The notes under the pieces are model-generated. The model had not been told where the DNA came from. It worked only from the letters and a program-made list of their open reading frames with translations, and did not search any database. Shown here in pieces: positions 32,359 through 43,700 of a stretch of DNA of 64,000 nucleotides. How positions within the stretch are numbered: position 1 is the stretch's first letter; every line of letters begins with the position of its first letter. Source of the DNA: Yponomeuta sedellus (Eukaryota; Arthropoda; Insecta; Lepidoptera; Yponomeutidae); contig OW203725.1 in assembly GCA_934045075.1 (NCBI GenBank), positions 1,454,775 to 1,518,774 on the forward strand, read 5' to 3'. Made by a program: the position numbers and the translations under genes.

Positions 32359-35296
32359 TTTTATTTATAAATATAGGTACACAAGAACAAAATTATCTCA
32401 GTTATTTATAATGTTTGAAGGAATCCTAATTTAAATTTATTATCATCAAGAGACAGAAATTTATGCTTTCTTTCTTACCCTGCTATGTGAAGCAAAAGGT
32501 TCTGATAATTGTATTGCTGCATCAACCTCCATGCACAGTAATAAGTAATAGGTACATTTTATAGCATAGTTAATTATGAGAGTAGGGAGTAATTCAACAA
32601 CTATTCTGTATCTTGATCACACAATGCAGCCTTCTATGCTGTGGAAGCAAGTCAATTACTTTCTTGAAACAATTGTGATACAATATAGGTCTGATTGCGA
32701 TAGTTTATGAGGTAAAACTGATTTTATTGCAGATATTTCGGCAGTCACTGTGGTCACAGGTAAGCCACGGTAGATGTACAAGATGTACTTTATGTTTTAA
32801 GCCAGGTGTCAGTGATTATCTTTATGTGCTAAGCCAGGTATAGTGATTAGCTACTGATAACTTGTTATCGAAAAAAATGTAAATAAAAATTAAATATCTG
32901 CTTAGTGGGTGTCTCTACATAATAGTTTGTTAGAATTTTATGTCAAAAAAAATAATTAAAAGGATACAAAAGTAATTAGCACAAGGAACATATTGGTATA
33001 GATTTCGAGTAGGAGTTTTCGTTTCCAGTTAAGGAATTTACAGTTAAATTCTAAAGAAAAGCTAACATCATGTTTTTAATGCTTCGTTACGAGTATTACT
33101 GTTAGTTTAAGCAGCTCCTCGCATCTAAAACTGAGGCTAAGCTAGGTGTTCAAAGAATGTTTTGAGGTTAGGTGTGCTATCTCAATGCAGCTTGTTTTAA
33201 TCGACTGTTTCCTTAGTAAATTAATTAATTTTGCTCACCGATTATCTGTTTCAGTTCACTGGTTATATTTCACTTTTAAATTGTCACAGAATTTTTAAAA
33301 TTAAACCGAGGTAAACACAAGAAACGTAACGTCACACCAACCAACCAAACCGATCTTAGTGTTGTGCTGTGCTATTGGGTATGTGAGTGAGCGAGTGGTA
33401 GGTATATAAAATAAAATATCTTTTAATCGATTTTACGGAAATAATGTTCATTTAATTAAAAAACTATTTGGAATACGTACCTACATACTATTCGGAAAAT
33501 TTTCACATGTTCGAATTTTGATTCCATCTCGAAAGATTAATAAATAACCTTCAGGAATAATCTTATCGTGCGGAATCTGATTGGGAAAGTATTTAATATA
33601 CTTTAAAGTAGGTAGTGATTAGATCAACTTTATTATCATCATAGTATGCATCAAGTACAGTATTATTATTAATACAGGGGCCAGTGTAGTCTAAAAATCA
33701 GACGTTATGTCACTAGAGAAAGGGGGGGGGGGGGGGCAAGGGGGAGGGGTGGTTGAAAACTTGCTGATAAACATAACGTGAGTAATGGATTACCCCTGTC
33801 ATTAATTTTATTTTCGAGTTTCCGTAATCGACAAGCAACTTCTTAGTTTCGCTATGTCTGTCTAGAGACTATAAACAGCTACTAGAGAGCTGAAATTTGG
33901 CATAGATAATCACGCGGCTGCCGATAAAACGGCAAGAAATAATCTTTTCATCCCACCATCTCGGAAAGAGTATTTTTAATCTTCAATATCTGAGTGGCAA
34001 AGCCGTTTTTATTCTCTAGAGGATAAAGTAAATTGAATTTAGAACATCGTGTGCACTAAGTTTGTGAATTAAAAAAATATTACACTCAATTTAAATAACT
34101 GTAGCAACGTTACTTTAAAATTTTCTTAATTATACCTTAGTATTATTTAGTTATAATTTAAACATTATTCTGTAATACTTACCTGTCATAATATAGTAAT
34201 TAATACATAAACTGAAATAAAAGTGTACCTCTCTTGTAAACGTTTTTTGTTTTTGCATTTAGTCATTTCCTCGCTGAGGTGGAATGAAAAGTTACGTGTT
34301 GCACTCGAGTGCAAAGATTTTTCACCTCGTGCTCTTTTGATTCCCTCCTTAACACTCGCTGCGCTCGTGATTACGTATTTTATTCTCTCGTATTTTAGAA
34401 TGCTTCGCTTGTTCGGTCATCAAAATTGAACACGTGGTTAAAAAGCAACTTTGCACTCTTGTATAACAAATAACTATTAAAAAAATTCACTGTACCTCCA
34501 CTACATCTAAACCACATTTTTTTTGCTTACACCTTAATGTGGGATTATGTCCTTGGATTGGTTTTTAAAAATATTATCGGTTTAGGAAAATCTATTTTCG
34601 TGTATAAACGTAATTTATTTATAAAACTATTACCACTAAGTAGGTTTTTTGCTGTGGGGTGCCCCAGAAAATGCAAATACTCTAAAAATAGAAAAAAATA
34701 TTTGATCTTGTTTGTGCTTTGACTAAAAAGAGTGTATATACGCATAATGATAATTCTCCATACATTATAACCACGTTTACTGATTTTTAACATCATTTTT
34801 AACACTGATCTCCGATTAGATTAGATTCTAACTCTTTATTCCCTTTACATATTTTGTATGATGAATGATAAATTATTAATTGTATATGCATTGGTACCTA
34901 TACCTAATAATATGTCAAATTCAAAGAACCAGAAGTGATCATTTATAAACTCTCGTTTTATGGTTAATCGAGTACATTACTAAAATTGCAAGCGTGCCCC
35001 GCACTAAACATGTTGAATGTATTTCTAGGGGAGGAGACTCGTGACATCCACCAATGAGAGGTCGTACACGATATTTTGAAAGGTGGCGTGATCACTACGT
35101 CACATTATACATAGCTAGGTGTAGTCGTAGTAAATGTTTGATCAATCAATAATTTACTGCAGACAACTCTATACTATAAAAAAATAAAAAATATTTCGGA
35201 ATAGTGACCGCACCATGATGTAAATTCTCATAAACTTACGATTGCTATTTTTATTGCGACCTAAAAATGCACCTAAATGGTTTTCATAAAATGTCT
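32359..35296. other. long gene-free stretch, nothing recognised
   Basis: AT-rich sequence with short frames on both strands and no motif, no splice-consistent exons and no terminal repeats found. Around 34,250-34,430 a GC-richer piece gives a 68-codon frame that I do not recognise. A worn LINE tail ('gattagattctaactcttta') is at 34,815-34,850. Confidence 0.4.
33722..33753 (+). repeat. poly-G run with G-quadruplex potential
   Basis: Fifteen consecutive G followed by CAAGGGGGAGGGGTGG, giving at least four G tracts within about 30 bases in otherwise AT-rich DNA. The run length is a likely sequencing or assembly weak point. Confidence 0.8.
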
Positions 35297-35361
35297 ATTG
35301 CCTGCAGCGCCATCTCATGGATACTTTAATGATCTATTCATGAGATGGCGCTGCAGGCAAT
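35297..35361. repeat. perfect hairpin, 23-bp arms
   Basis: The arms ATTGCCTGCAGCGCCATCTC.. (35,297-35,319) and the exact complement (35,339-35,361) are separated by 19 bases. Outer bases ('atgcacc' / 'gtgcat') may extend the pairing. It is probably a small foldback element; only one copy is seen here. Confidence 0.75.
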
Positions 35362-35485
35362 GGATACTTTGTAAAGTTTTTAAGTGCATCCAACCAAGCT
35401 ATGAGCAAAAATGCACGGAGGTTGGGTTAGTTTATTGGTTTATTCAAAAAACTATATAGGTATACATCTGTAGTCTGTGCAATAT

Positions 35486-36270
35486 AAAGGGTGGTTAAAT
35501 TTTGAGGCCCGATGTTAATTTTGAATAAAACACAAATTATTTAGGATTTTGTTGTCATTGCTTTTTATTATGATAATGTTGGTATGGTTTAAATTATGTA
35601 TCGAAAAAAATATAGGCCAAATGGCTCACAAATTAAACAGGAAATGGCTGCCTCGGCGGCACACCTCCATCCGATGGTCCAAATTTTCGATGACGCTGAG
35701 GCATAATTGAGGTTCTATATGCCGTTAAATTTGCCGAATTATCTCATCCTTTTGAATGGTTGCTGGCTTATCGATGTACACCTTTTTTTTCAAAAACCCC
35801 AAAGAAAGAAGTCCAACGGTGTCAAATCAAATGATCTTGGCGGCCAGTTGACTTGACATCGCCACCACGTGATATAAGACGGTTCTTGAATTTGTCGTCC
35901 AAAAGAGTAATTATTTCGGTAGCTGTGTGACAAATGGTACCGTCCTGTTAAAACCCCATCGTCCACGACATGCACTGGTATTTTAACATCTACAGACACG
36001 GATTGCTCAAATTTTAGCACGATTTTTCCGATTGTACGCACATTTGGACGATTAAATTGACCGAAAAAATCACGAAGTGCACGAAATGCATTTTGATTTA
36101 TAGGTACACCCAAAGCCTGATAACTTTAACGCGTTGCTCAATTGTGTATTTTTCCATGGTTCAAATTGAGTTAGTTTGAATTTGAAATGTCAAATGAAAT
36201 GCAGAAAAAACTTGACGTTTAGGTGTGGTTCACATTCAACATCGGCTTTTACAATTTAACCACCTTTATA
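35486..36270 (-). pseudogene. deleted mariner-like transposon
   Basis: Terminal inverted repeats: 'aaagggtggttaaattttga' at the left, and 'acaatttaaccaccttta' at the right. TATA at both edges fits a TA target duplication. The minus-strand frame at 35,790-36,113 joins an N-terminal helix-turn-helix segment (as found in insect DDE transposases) directly to the C-terminal 'WPPRSFDLTPLDFFLWG' segment that contains the second catalytic Asp region. The middle is deleted, and stops and frame changes occur in the tail. Confidence 0.75.
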
Positions 36271-36329
36271 TGTGTAGGTTAATTGCAAGAAGGTTGTGTC
36301 TTGTGTTCTAAAGAAAAAAATGTACTTAC

Positions 36330-36540
36330 TTTATTTTTAATGCACTAACCCGTGCTAACGACAATTTTAAAAACCTATTTAGAGGCTAAAAATTCCACCC
36401 ATGCCGGGATGCGAACCCGCGACCTTTGGCTATCCGTGCCAGCGCTCTTCCAACTGAGCTAATGGACGACTCACCGGCATCAGTGAAATTTCGAACCTCT
36501 ACAATACTCTCTCTATTATCGCTGCCTGTACGTAACAAAG
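36330..36540 (-). mobile_element. SINE-A copy
   Basis: Minus-strand SINE-A. The 3' tail ('aaaacctatttagaggctaa'), tRNA-like domain and part of the leader ('gaaatttcgaacctctacaa') are present. Directly after it at 36,541-36,640 is a worn end of the 'ggttccgta' repeat. Confidence 0.8.
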
Positions 36541-36640
36541 CGGATAGACAGACAGAAGATGCACGAAAGGACAGACAGACTGACTGACGGACATGGCGAA
36601 ACTGTAAGGTTTTCTTGTGGACTGCAGAACCCTAAAAAGG

Positions 36641-37294
36641 CCTAGATAAGAAAAATCTGCATTAGCTGCTCAGTAACATTTGAAACGAAGGCATGGAATA
36701 GACAAAGATAAGTTTAGGTTGAATACGTGGTGATCGAGTATCGCTTACCTAGGTTGCAAATGACGATGCGTCGAAAAAAATACGTTCTGGGGCATTATTA
36801 CGTGGTATCCACTTAGTTGAGTGACGTGGATTTTTACTTTTTTTAAGCTACTCTGTCTGTCAAATGCATACATTTTTTGACACTTAGGAGTCGAGGAGGG
36901 CTGGGCAAGTCATTTTATGGTCGATACATTTTTCGTCCAATTAGTACGTCAATAGTACGTTAGAATAGCGTCCGTCCCAGTCAGGCCTACGTTGGGCACC
37001 ACAATACGTAAGTAACACGTCATCTGATATAAGATTAGATTAGAACTCTTTATTGTACACACCAGAAAACAAATGAGGGATTAAAATAAAATGACGTCTT
37101 TTAAGCCGAAGAGTTTCTAGGTATATGGACATCAAAATGACGTAGAATTGCTACCTGGGTAATCTTCCTGCGATGCAGGAAGAGACTCGTGCCCCAGCAG
37201 TGGGGACATACAAAGCGTTAATATTATCATATTTACCTGCTCTGGTGGGAACCCTGCCTGCTATTTTCTCGCGCACCTACAATATATTTTTGCC
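36641..37294. other. gene-free stretch with two repeat scraps
   Basis: A LINE tail scrap ('gattagaactctttattgta') is at 37,033-37,062 and a SINE-D 3' scrap is at 37,155-37,225. No exon is supported. Confidence 0.35.
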
Positions 37295-37480
37295 ACGGAT
37301 GCGTACACAGAACCTTTTTTTATGTTCTGTGGATGCGTAGAGGGACTCTATCTACGCACGGATGTTTTGACATCCGTGATTTTTGCGCTGCAAATACAAG
37401 GATGTCATTTGACATCCGTATGCAAATATTACACGATCCACGGATGTCAAAATTTGACATCCGTGACACGATCAAATTAC
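37295..37480. repeat. cluster of nested ACGGATGTC palindromes
   Basis: The motif ACGGATGTCAAAATTTGACATCCGT and shorter variants (ggatgttttgacatccgt, ggatgtcatttgacatccgt) occur three times in 100 bp. They are flanked by a second inverted pair ('cacagaac' / 'gttctgtg', 'ggatgcgt'). The cluster ends about 55 bp before the first proposed coding exon of the phosphatase gene. Confidence 0.75.
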
Positions 37481-37535
37481 AATACTATTAAATATCCAAA
37501 ATTTTCCCGTCTTACAAATACTTACAGGCTACAAA

Positions 37536-37703
37536 ATGTTCAAGTTTTACAAAGATATGTGTGACGTCGTTTCCGTCTTCGTTTATTGTGCCGCGGAAAA
37601 GAATTACCTCCTCAACAAGGACGCTAGTGGCGAATTTTGGCTGCCGTCCGGCAGGGTGGAAAAGAAGTCCTGGAAGCTGTCGGCTCAGAAGCTACAATTT
37701 GAG
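37536..37703 (+). CDS. phosphatase exon 1 (Nudix-like N-terminus)
   Basis: This is 56 codons from an ATG nine bases or so after a possible 3' splice site (TTACAG), ending at GAG|GTTAAT in phase 0. The peptide has a beta-strand 'DVVSVFVYC', then 'YLLNKDASGEFWLPSGRVE', which resembles the start of a Nudix domain up to the box. The box is degenerate (no Glu/Arg-Glu pattern in the right places), so hydrolase activity is unlikely. Assignment to the downstream gene is by phase and plausibility only, across a 6.8-kb intron. Confidence 0.5.
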
Positions 37704-40700
37704 GTTAATCTTCACTTTTTACTTTCCCCGATTTAATGTTGAATAATGATAATCAATACCTACCTAAGTAAGTACGTACCTATACCATTACCACAGAGGT
37801 ACCACCACATAGTAGCCTAAGCCTACTATTCTTCGAAAGGGAACAACTACCTCGAACTTAGTTTCGAAAACTCGAACACACGCCAAATCCTAAGCGATGC
37901 CAATCATCTATCAAAGACCATACTATTTGCTATCGCAAACGTCTGGATTTATTTCCGTCTGGTTTTATTCCGACGGGATTTATTGCGCTTAAAAAACAAT
38001 ACAGGCACATACATTGCTTCTGGCCTCACACTAGGATACACTGTGTCGTGGGAACCAGAAACAGCGACATCACAAACATTTCTTAAACATCCAGGACCTG
38101 GGGTTTTTTTTCCTCAGCCGGGGTTCGAACCTGGGACCTCTCGCATGGTAGGCAGATGCGCTATCGCTACGCCGCAGAGGTCGTCAATTAGGCCTCTATC
38201 TTTTCTTATTAGAGCCTTGGACTAGGGCCTCATGCGCGCGCACCAACGATTTCAATCGTCTGTCGAATAACATAGGTACTGATTTGACAGACAGCTGGAC
38301 AGCCATCGCCCCTGGCTACTTTGCGGCGCTCGCGCAGCGGCACGCAGTACTTCTCGGGCGCTTGATCAATTCAGTTCTATTCAATTACAATCCACTTACG
38401 TAGATCAACAAGTAATACGCTGTGAACTTATCTGACAGTGGTGGTAGCGCAATAGTACATTTCATGCCTCGCCACGTGTGAGACATGGGTGCGATTCCAA
38501 ACACGGGATTCGGTCGAATGCAATGACACCGTGAACATGAAGTAGCAATAACACTCGATAACGATGATAGAAAACATCACGATGAACCAGAATGTGAGGT
38601 GTTCAAAACGAATGCTACGTACAATGTCCTAACTGTGATAGATAAATGTACTGACAGGACGGGACTAAGCCAACACGGAAGGACGCGGGCCGCGGAAAAA
38701 TCGTGACGCGCGTGTCGTAGATTCGGGCTCTCGCCCCCTTGCGTGTTCGTTAGTCTCGTCCCGTCAGTACACAACATAACCTCACGCCTGTATCCCAGAT
38801 CACCTTCGCTTCTGCCACGATCCTGACAGATCAATCACCTTCGCTTCATCAACGCTTATTAGTCGTTGCAAGCACGCAGTCCTGTTCCGGGTACTTTTAT
38901 CTTTAAAACTTAACTATAACAAAATACCATCTATAGTGCGTTCACGTTCACATTAACTTGACGCGTGAGAGAATTGGTAGCACTGAGATGTTTACTGTTA
39001 CCATGTTAAATAAGAAATCATTCCCATTACTTGGGGATAATAAAAGGATTGAGGGCTTGTTTTACCATCTTCCGATTAGGTCCAAAAGCTAATTCACATG
39101 TTATGTCCTTGTTACCAATTCTCACGCGTCAAGTTAATGTGAACACACTGTAGCACGGGTTAGTGCATTAAAAATAAAAAAAATAGGTATATAACAAAAT
39201 ATTTTTTTCTCTTTCTGTGGCCGTGGGCGGGGCCTGAGCTAACTCTGTTAATCTACTGTTGACTGTCGCAATTTGTCCAGGGCTTAAAAACCGACAGTTA
39301 TTACCAATATGTTATTGAACGAGAAAACGGGGATACCTAAGTGTGAATATCTCAGGTCTAGCCATCTGCCGGCTTTTAAAAGCTAACGATATTCTCAGGT
39401 CTTCGGGCTGGACTCGAACCCATGCATCCCTCTCCGCGTGTACAAGTTGTGGCTACCATCCCATCCGAGCAGCTGCTGCTACCACGTGGTCTACAAGGTC
39501 CCTGTCTCCCCCGATGTCAAGAGGAAGACCCGGATCAAGGTGGGATCTGTATGACCTGCATCTGTCTCTAGACCGCGGAGCATACCCTTCTTCCGTGAAT
39601 AGTCAGGCTAGCTGCAAGTTGCATGTCGTCTGAAGTTGCATGCATTTTTTTATGTTTTAGGAAATAGGTTGAGTCTCTGATAAAGTCCAAAAAGTTCTAA
39701 TATTGCATCATCATCATTAGCCCTTAGATATTTTAAACTTTCGCGACTTGTACCTACACATAGTTAGAATATTTATGACTGTAACGTCGTCGAAACGTCG
39801 AGGTAAAATAGCAATAAATTACTACGCGATTAAGCACCGAAAACATTTTAACTAGCCCTTAGAAGCCCACTGCTGGACAAGGGTCTCCCTCACGAGTTTC
39901 AAGTTTCCCAATTTTGTGCCGCCCGCATCCAGCGAGTCCCTGCCACCGTAACCAAGTCGACAGACATCTGGTGCGGGACCTGCTCACGTTAATATTACAG
40001 ATGTTATTGTTTTTCTGCTGCCAGTTATTTTAGACGAGCCTACAGTAACTACAAGATCCTATCAATTATTTATCTATCAGTCACCAAACCAGGCAGCATT
40101 TTGCAAATATGTGCATAGTTAAGGCTGCCTGGAAATAAGCTAGACTCACAAATTTAGCCTGTGTTTATGGCGAGCAGGCCCGTGCCTCTGGCGAGGTATA
40201 TGGTAAGATATAAATCGTCATGCTTACCCCCGGTTTCTGGTACACTAAAAAGCCGTTAATCTACTGTTAACAGCTGTCAGTTGGCCAAAGTGCATACAAA
40301 AAAAACATCTGACAGCTGTTAACAGTAGATTAACAGATTGTTAGTGTACGAGAAGCTGGGGGTTAAGATAATTACAATGGAGATATGAAAGTAGAAGGTA
40401 ATGTATAAATTTGAGAGACTAAACAGGATTTTAACCAAAACTAAAACTGTTAACTACAGAATAACATGCTGTTGTACGTGTGTGTATATTTGTGTGTGTG
40501 TGTATTTTTGTGCGTGTGTATGTGTGTGTTATTGTATGTGTATGTGTGTGTGTTTAAGTAGGAATGGGCAATTAATTGAGTGTAACTATTGACTAATCAG
40601 CTGGAGAACGGGTTGGAGGATATTAGAATGCTTTCGGTTTGTTCGTAAGAAAGAAATTTTGAAATTGAGTTTACTTTCTGTTTACATTCGTGTGACGTAA

Positions 40701-43700
40701 TCGTGAAAATAGGATGTATGCGGTTAAATTTATTATACATATAGAGAGGGTCCAAGGTACAAATTGTGTGTTATACAAAATGGTGTATTTTATTTTAAGC
40801 ATTAAGGCCGCTTGTACCGATTCTGCATCTTCACATGTTTTTTACATCATGTGCGACAGCAAACAATTGTGTATCTACAGTAAAGAATACTCTTATCTTG
40901 GTCATGTTATTACCTTAAGGCGCTTTGGCGTGCTAACTAAATAAAAATCATAATTTGTTTTATAATACATTTTTTATCACAGATATTAATATTTTTGGTG
41001 TATTGTTGAGGAGAATTTATGGGGAAAAAACGTATTATAAAACGAGTTATGATTTTTAACATTAACATTTACATACTGGCACATACCTATATTGCTTCTG
41101 GCTCCACATTAGGATACCCTGTGTCGTGGGAACCAGAAACAACGACATCACAATCATGTAAACATCCAAGACCTGGGTTTTTTTTTGTCCCCTGCCGGGG
41201 TTCGAACCCGGAACCTCTTGCATGGAAGGCAGATACGCTACCGCTACGCCACAGAGGTCGTCAATTCCATTCCATTGGTGGCGTTAGTTCATCCCAAAGC
41301 GTTAAACAAGGAGCCGATTTTCGCCCATATGAATCGAAAGCGTAGACGCAAAATATTCGAAGGCTTAGACATTTGCCGCATAAAAATAAGTTAAGATAAC
41401 TCGACAGAGTCTAGACATTTATTTTCTCATTCGAATTCAATCTAGCATGGCGTTCAGAATATAGATTTTGACTGTCGCTCGACTTTTTATGTCTAATTCA
41501 AGTCATAAGCCATAACCCAAGTAGCATTAGGGGTTCTATAGCGGTTGAATAATAGTACACATTTATTTTTTAAGCTGTCTAAGTAAGCTGTGTAAGAGCA
41601 CTATAGCACGCTTTACAGCCCTTATACTACCGGTTTGGGCACAAATTATTCAGCCTTGAGTTCATAAAAGGTATACAGTAGCAGAATAGCAGCTCTTTAA
41701 TGGCAGTTTAAGAGGGAACTGTGGTCTTAAGGCTGATCAGCGGGATTATTTAAGATTATGTGTGGTTTTTCATACAGACTAGAGAGTTATAAGAAGTAAC
41801 TGGTGAACAATTATACCGCATCTATAGTAATTATCGCTCAAAAGTGTACCCTAAAAACTATTAGTAAGTTACTTTTCTCCAAATTATCACTTGAGTGCCA
41901 CATTTTTATAATACGCCAAAATTTTGTGCGTGTTATAATTATAAAATTGATTCTACGACAGTCGTGGCAATAGCCATTTTATTATGTAATTGCGATAATT
42001 ATTATTGGTAAGTACTGTGTTTATTATATTCTATTGTGTAAATATTATGGGTAATGTAAATTTATTGTAAAATATATACATATTTAGAGTCAACATTTTC
42101 ACGCGCCTCAAGAATAATGCTTTTTTATAAAAAAAAATCTTGTAAATAAGCAGAGATGAACAAAATAATTTTTCCATGTTTGTATTTTTATGGCTTCAAA
42201 ATCAGTCTATGGTTTTGTATTTGAACATCAATCACAAAATTAAGGACGAATACTCCGTATACTTAATGTGATAATAATCATTATTAAAGTCGAAATATTA
42301 ATATAGGCTTATAGGTTATGAGTCAATAAAATGGTTGACATTGTTTTCAGATACAGTGAACCATTGTAACACCAAATGACTCTTTAAAGTTTCACATCAT
42401 TACCATTATAATGCTAATTTCTTTACAATATATCTGGGCTAGGCTCACATTCAGCCCTGGGCTGGTATGAAGTTGTTCAATAGTTCACGTGAAAACCCTT
42501 TTAGATATTTAAAGCATACTAAATTTTAGGGATCCGCATTGAAAGTAAAAATTTTGTTTGAATATATACCTACCACAAGTTAGTTGGAGTCTTCCATAGT
42601 AAATGCAATGCATAGATGGTATGATTTAATGAATACGTTGTTTTAATATACGAATATACGAATACGTTAATTTCATGCTGGGGGCTCCACATACATAGGT
42701 GTATTGCACTTCATTATCAAACTAAATTGTAGGTAGATAAACATAATTATTAATACCTGTCTATATCAACTGAATGCGAATTCATAATAACCACGGGCAT
42801 TCCTTGTGAGAGGTACGCGTAAGAGTATAATGAAAGATACAAGTGGAAACGAGATGCCACTATACGCTATTAAAATTCACTTGTTATTGTTTGATATCAG
42901 TTGTAAAATAAACACGAAGTGAACCGCACGCCTCTTATTTCTTCAGGTACCTATCAAAATTTACGTTACCCATATAATATTTTAACTTAAACATTTAAGA
43001 AAGTACTATAGTTATTGCATTCAGTTGTGTTTTTGTGATGATGTGATTAAGGCTAGGCATCTGTGCAGTTTAAATGAATTTTTCGTAGAGTAAATAATTT
43101 TACTGTTTTATTTCAAAACACTTCTTCTTTGTCTAAACCATCAGTATCGAAGCATTGTTTTCTACTACTATACTTCCAAGTAATTAATAAAGAGTATGTT
43201 TAATATACTGTGATAGATAAGGAATTTAATTATTTTAATGTTTTATTTAGACCATGCCGTTCAAGATAGTCCAAACCAAAGAAAAAGGGCGCAATCGATT
43301 AAGTATTGTGCCTTCAATTTGGGAAGAACATGGGAAGCTGTTTTGGCCAACAGAAAAAACAAAAAATCGAGCGCGTCTAGTAAGAGACGAGTCGACATTA
43401 CCAAGTCCAAACTGGGAAATATTGGACTGTGTACTCAAACGGAAAGATATTCAGACCTACACGGCAGCCGAACATGAACTCCAGATTATGGAGAATCAAT
43501 CGGATACTAATTTAATTATTTTGAATTAAAAATTTTGAATTAATGCTCGAAATCGTATTGCTGGTCTCAGCTTTTTTCCTCTGTATTTTGTACGGAACCG
43601 TCATTTAAAAAGTTTGATGTCGCACTTGAAATCGTTTTGATGGTCTCATCAGCTTCATAAGTCGTCTTAGTACCAACAGGTTGCTGTTCAAGGTGTTGAT

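Noticed and set aside
35297..35361. microRNA precursor
   Set aside because: Perfect pairing without bulges is unlike animal microRNA precursors; kept only as a hairpin finding.
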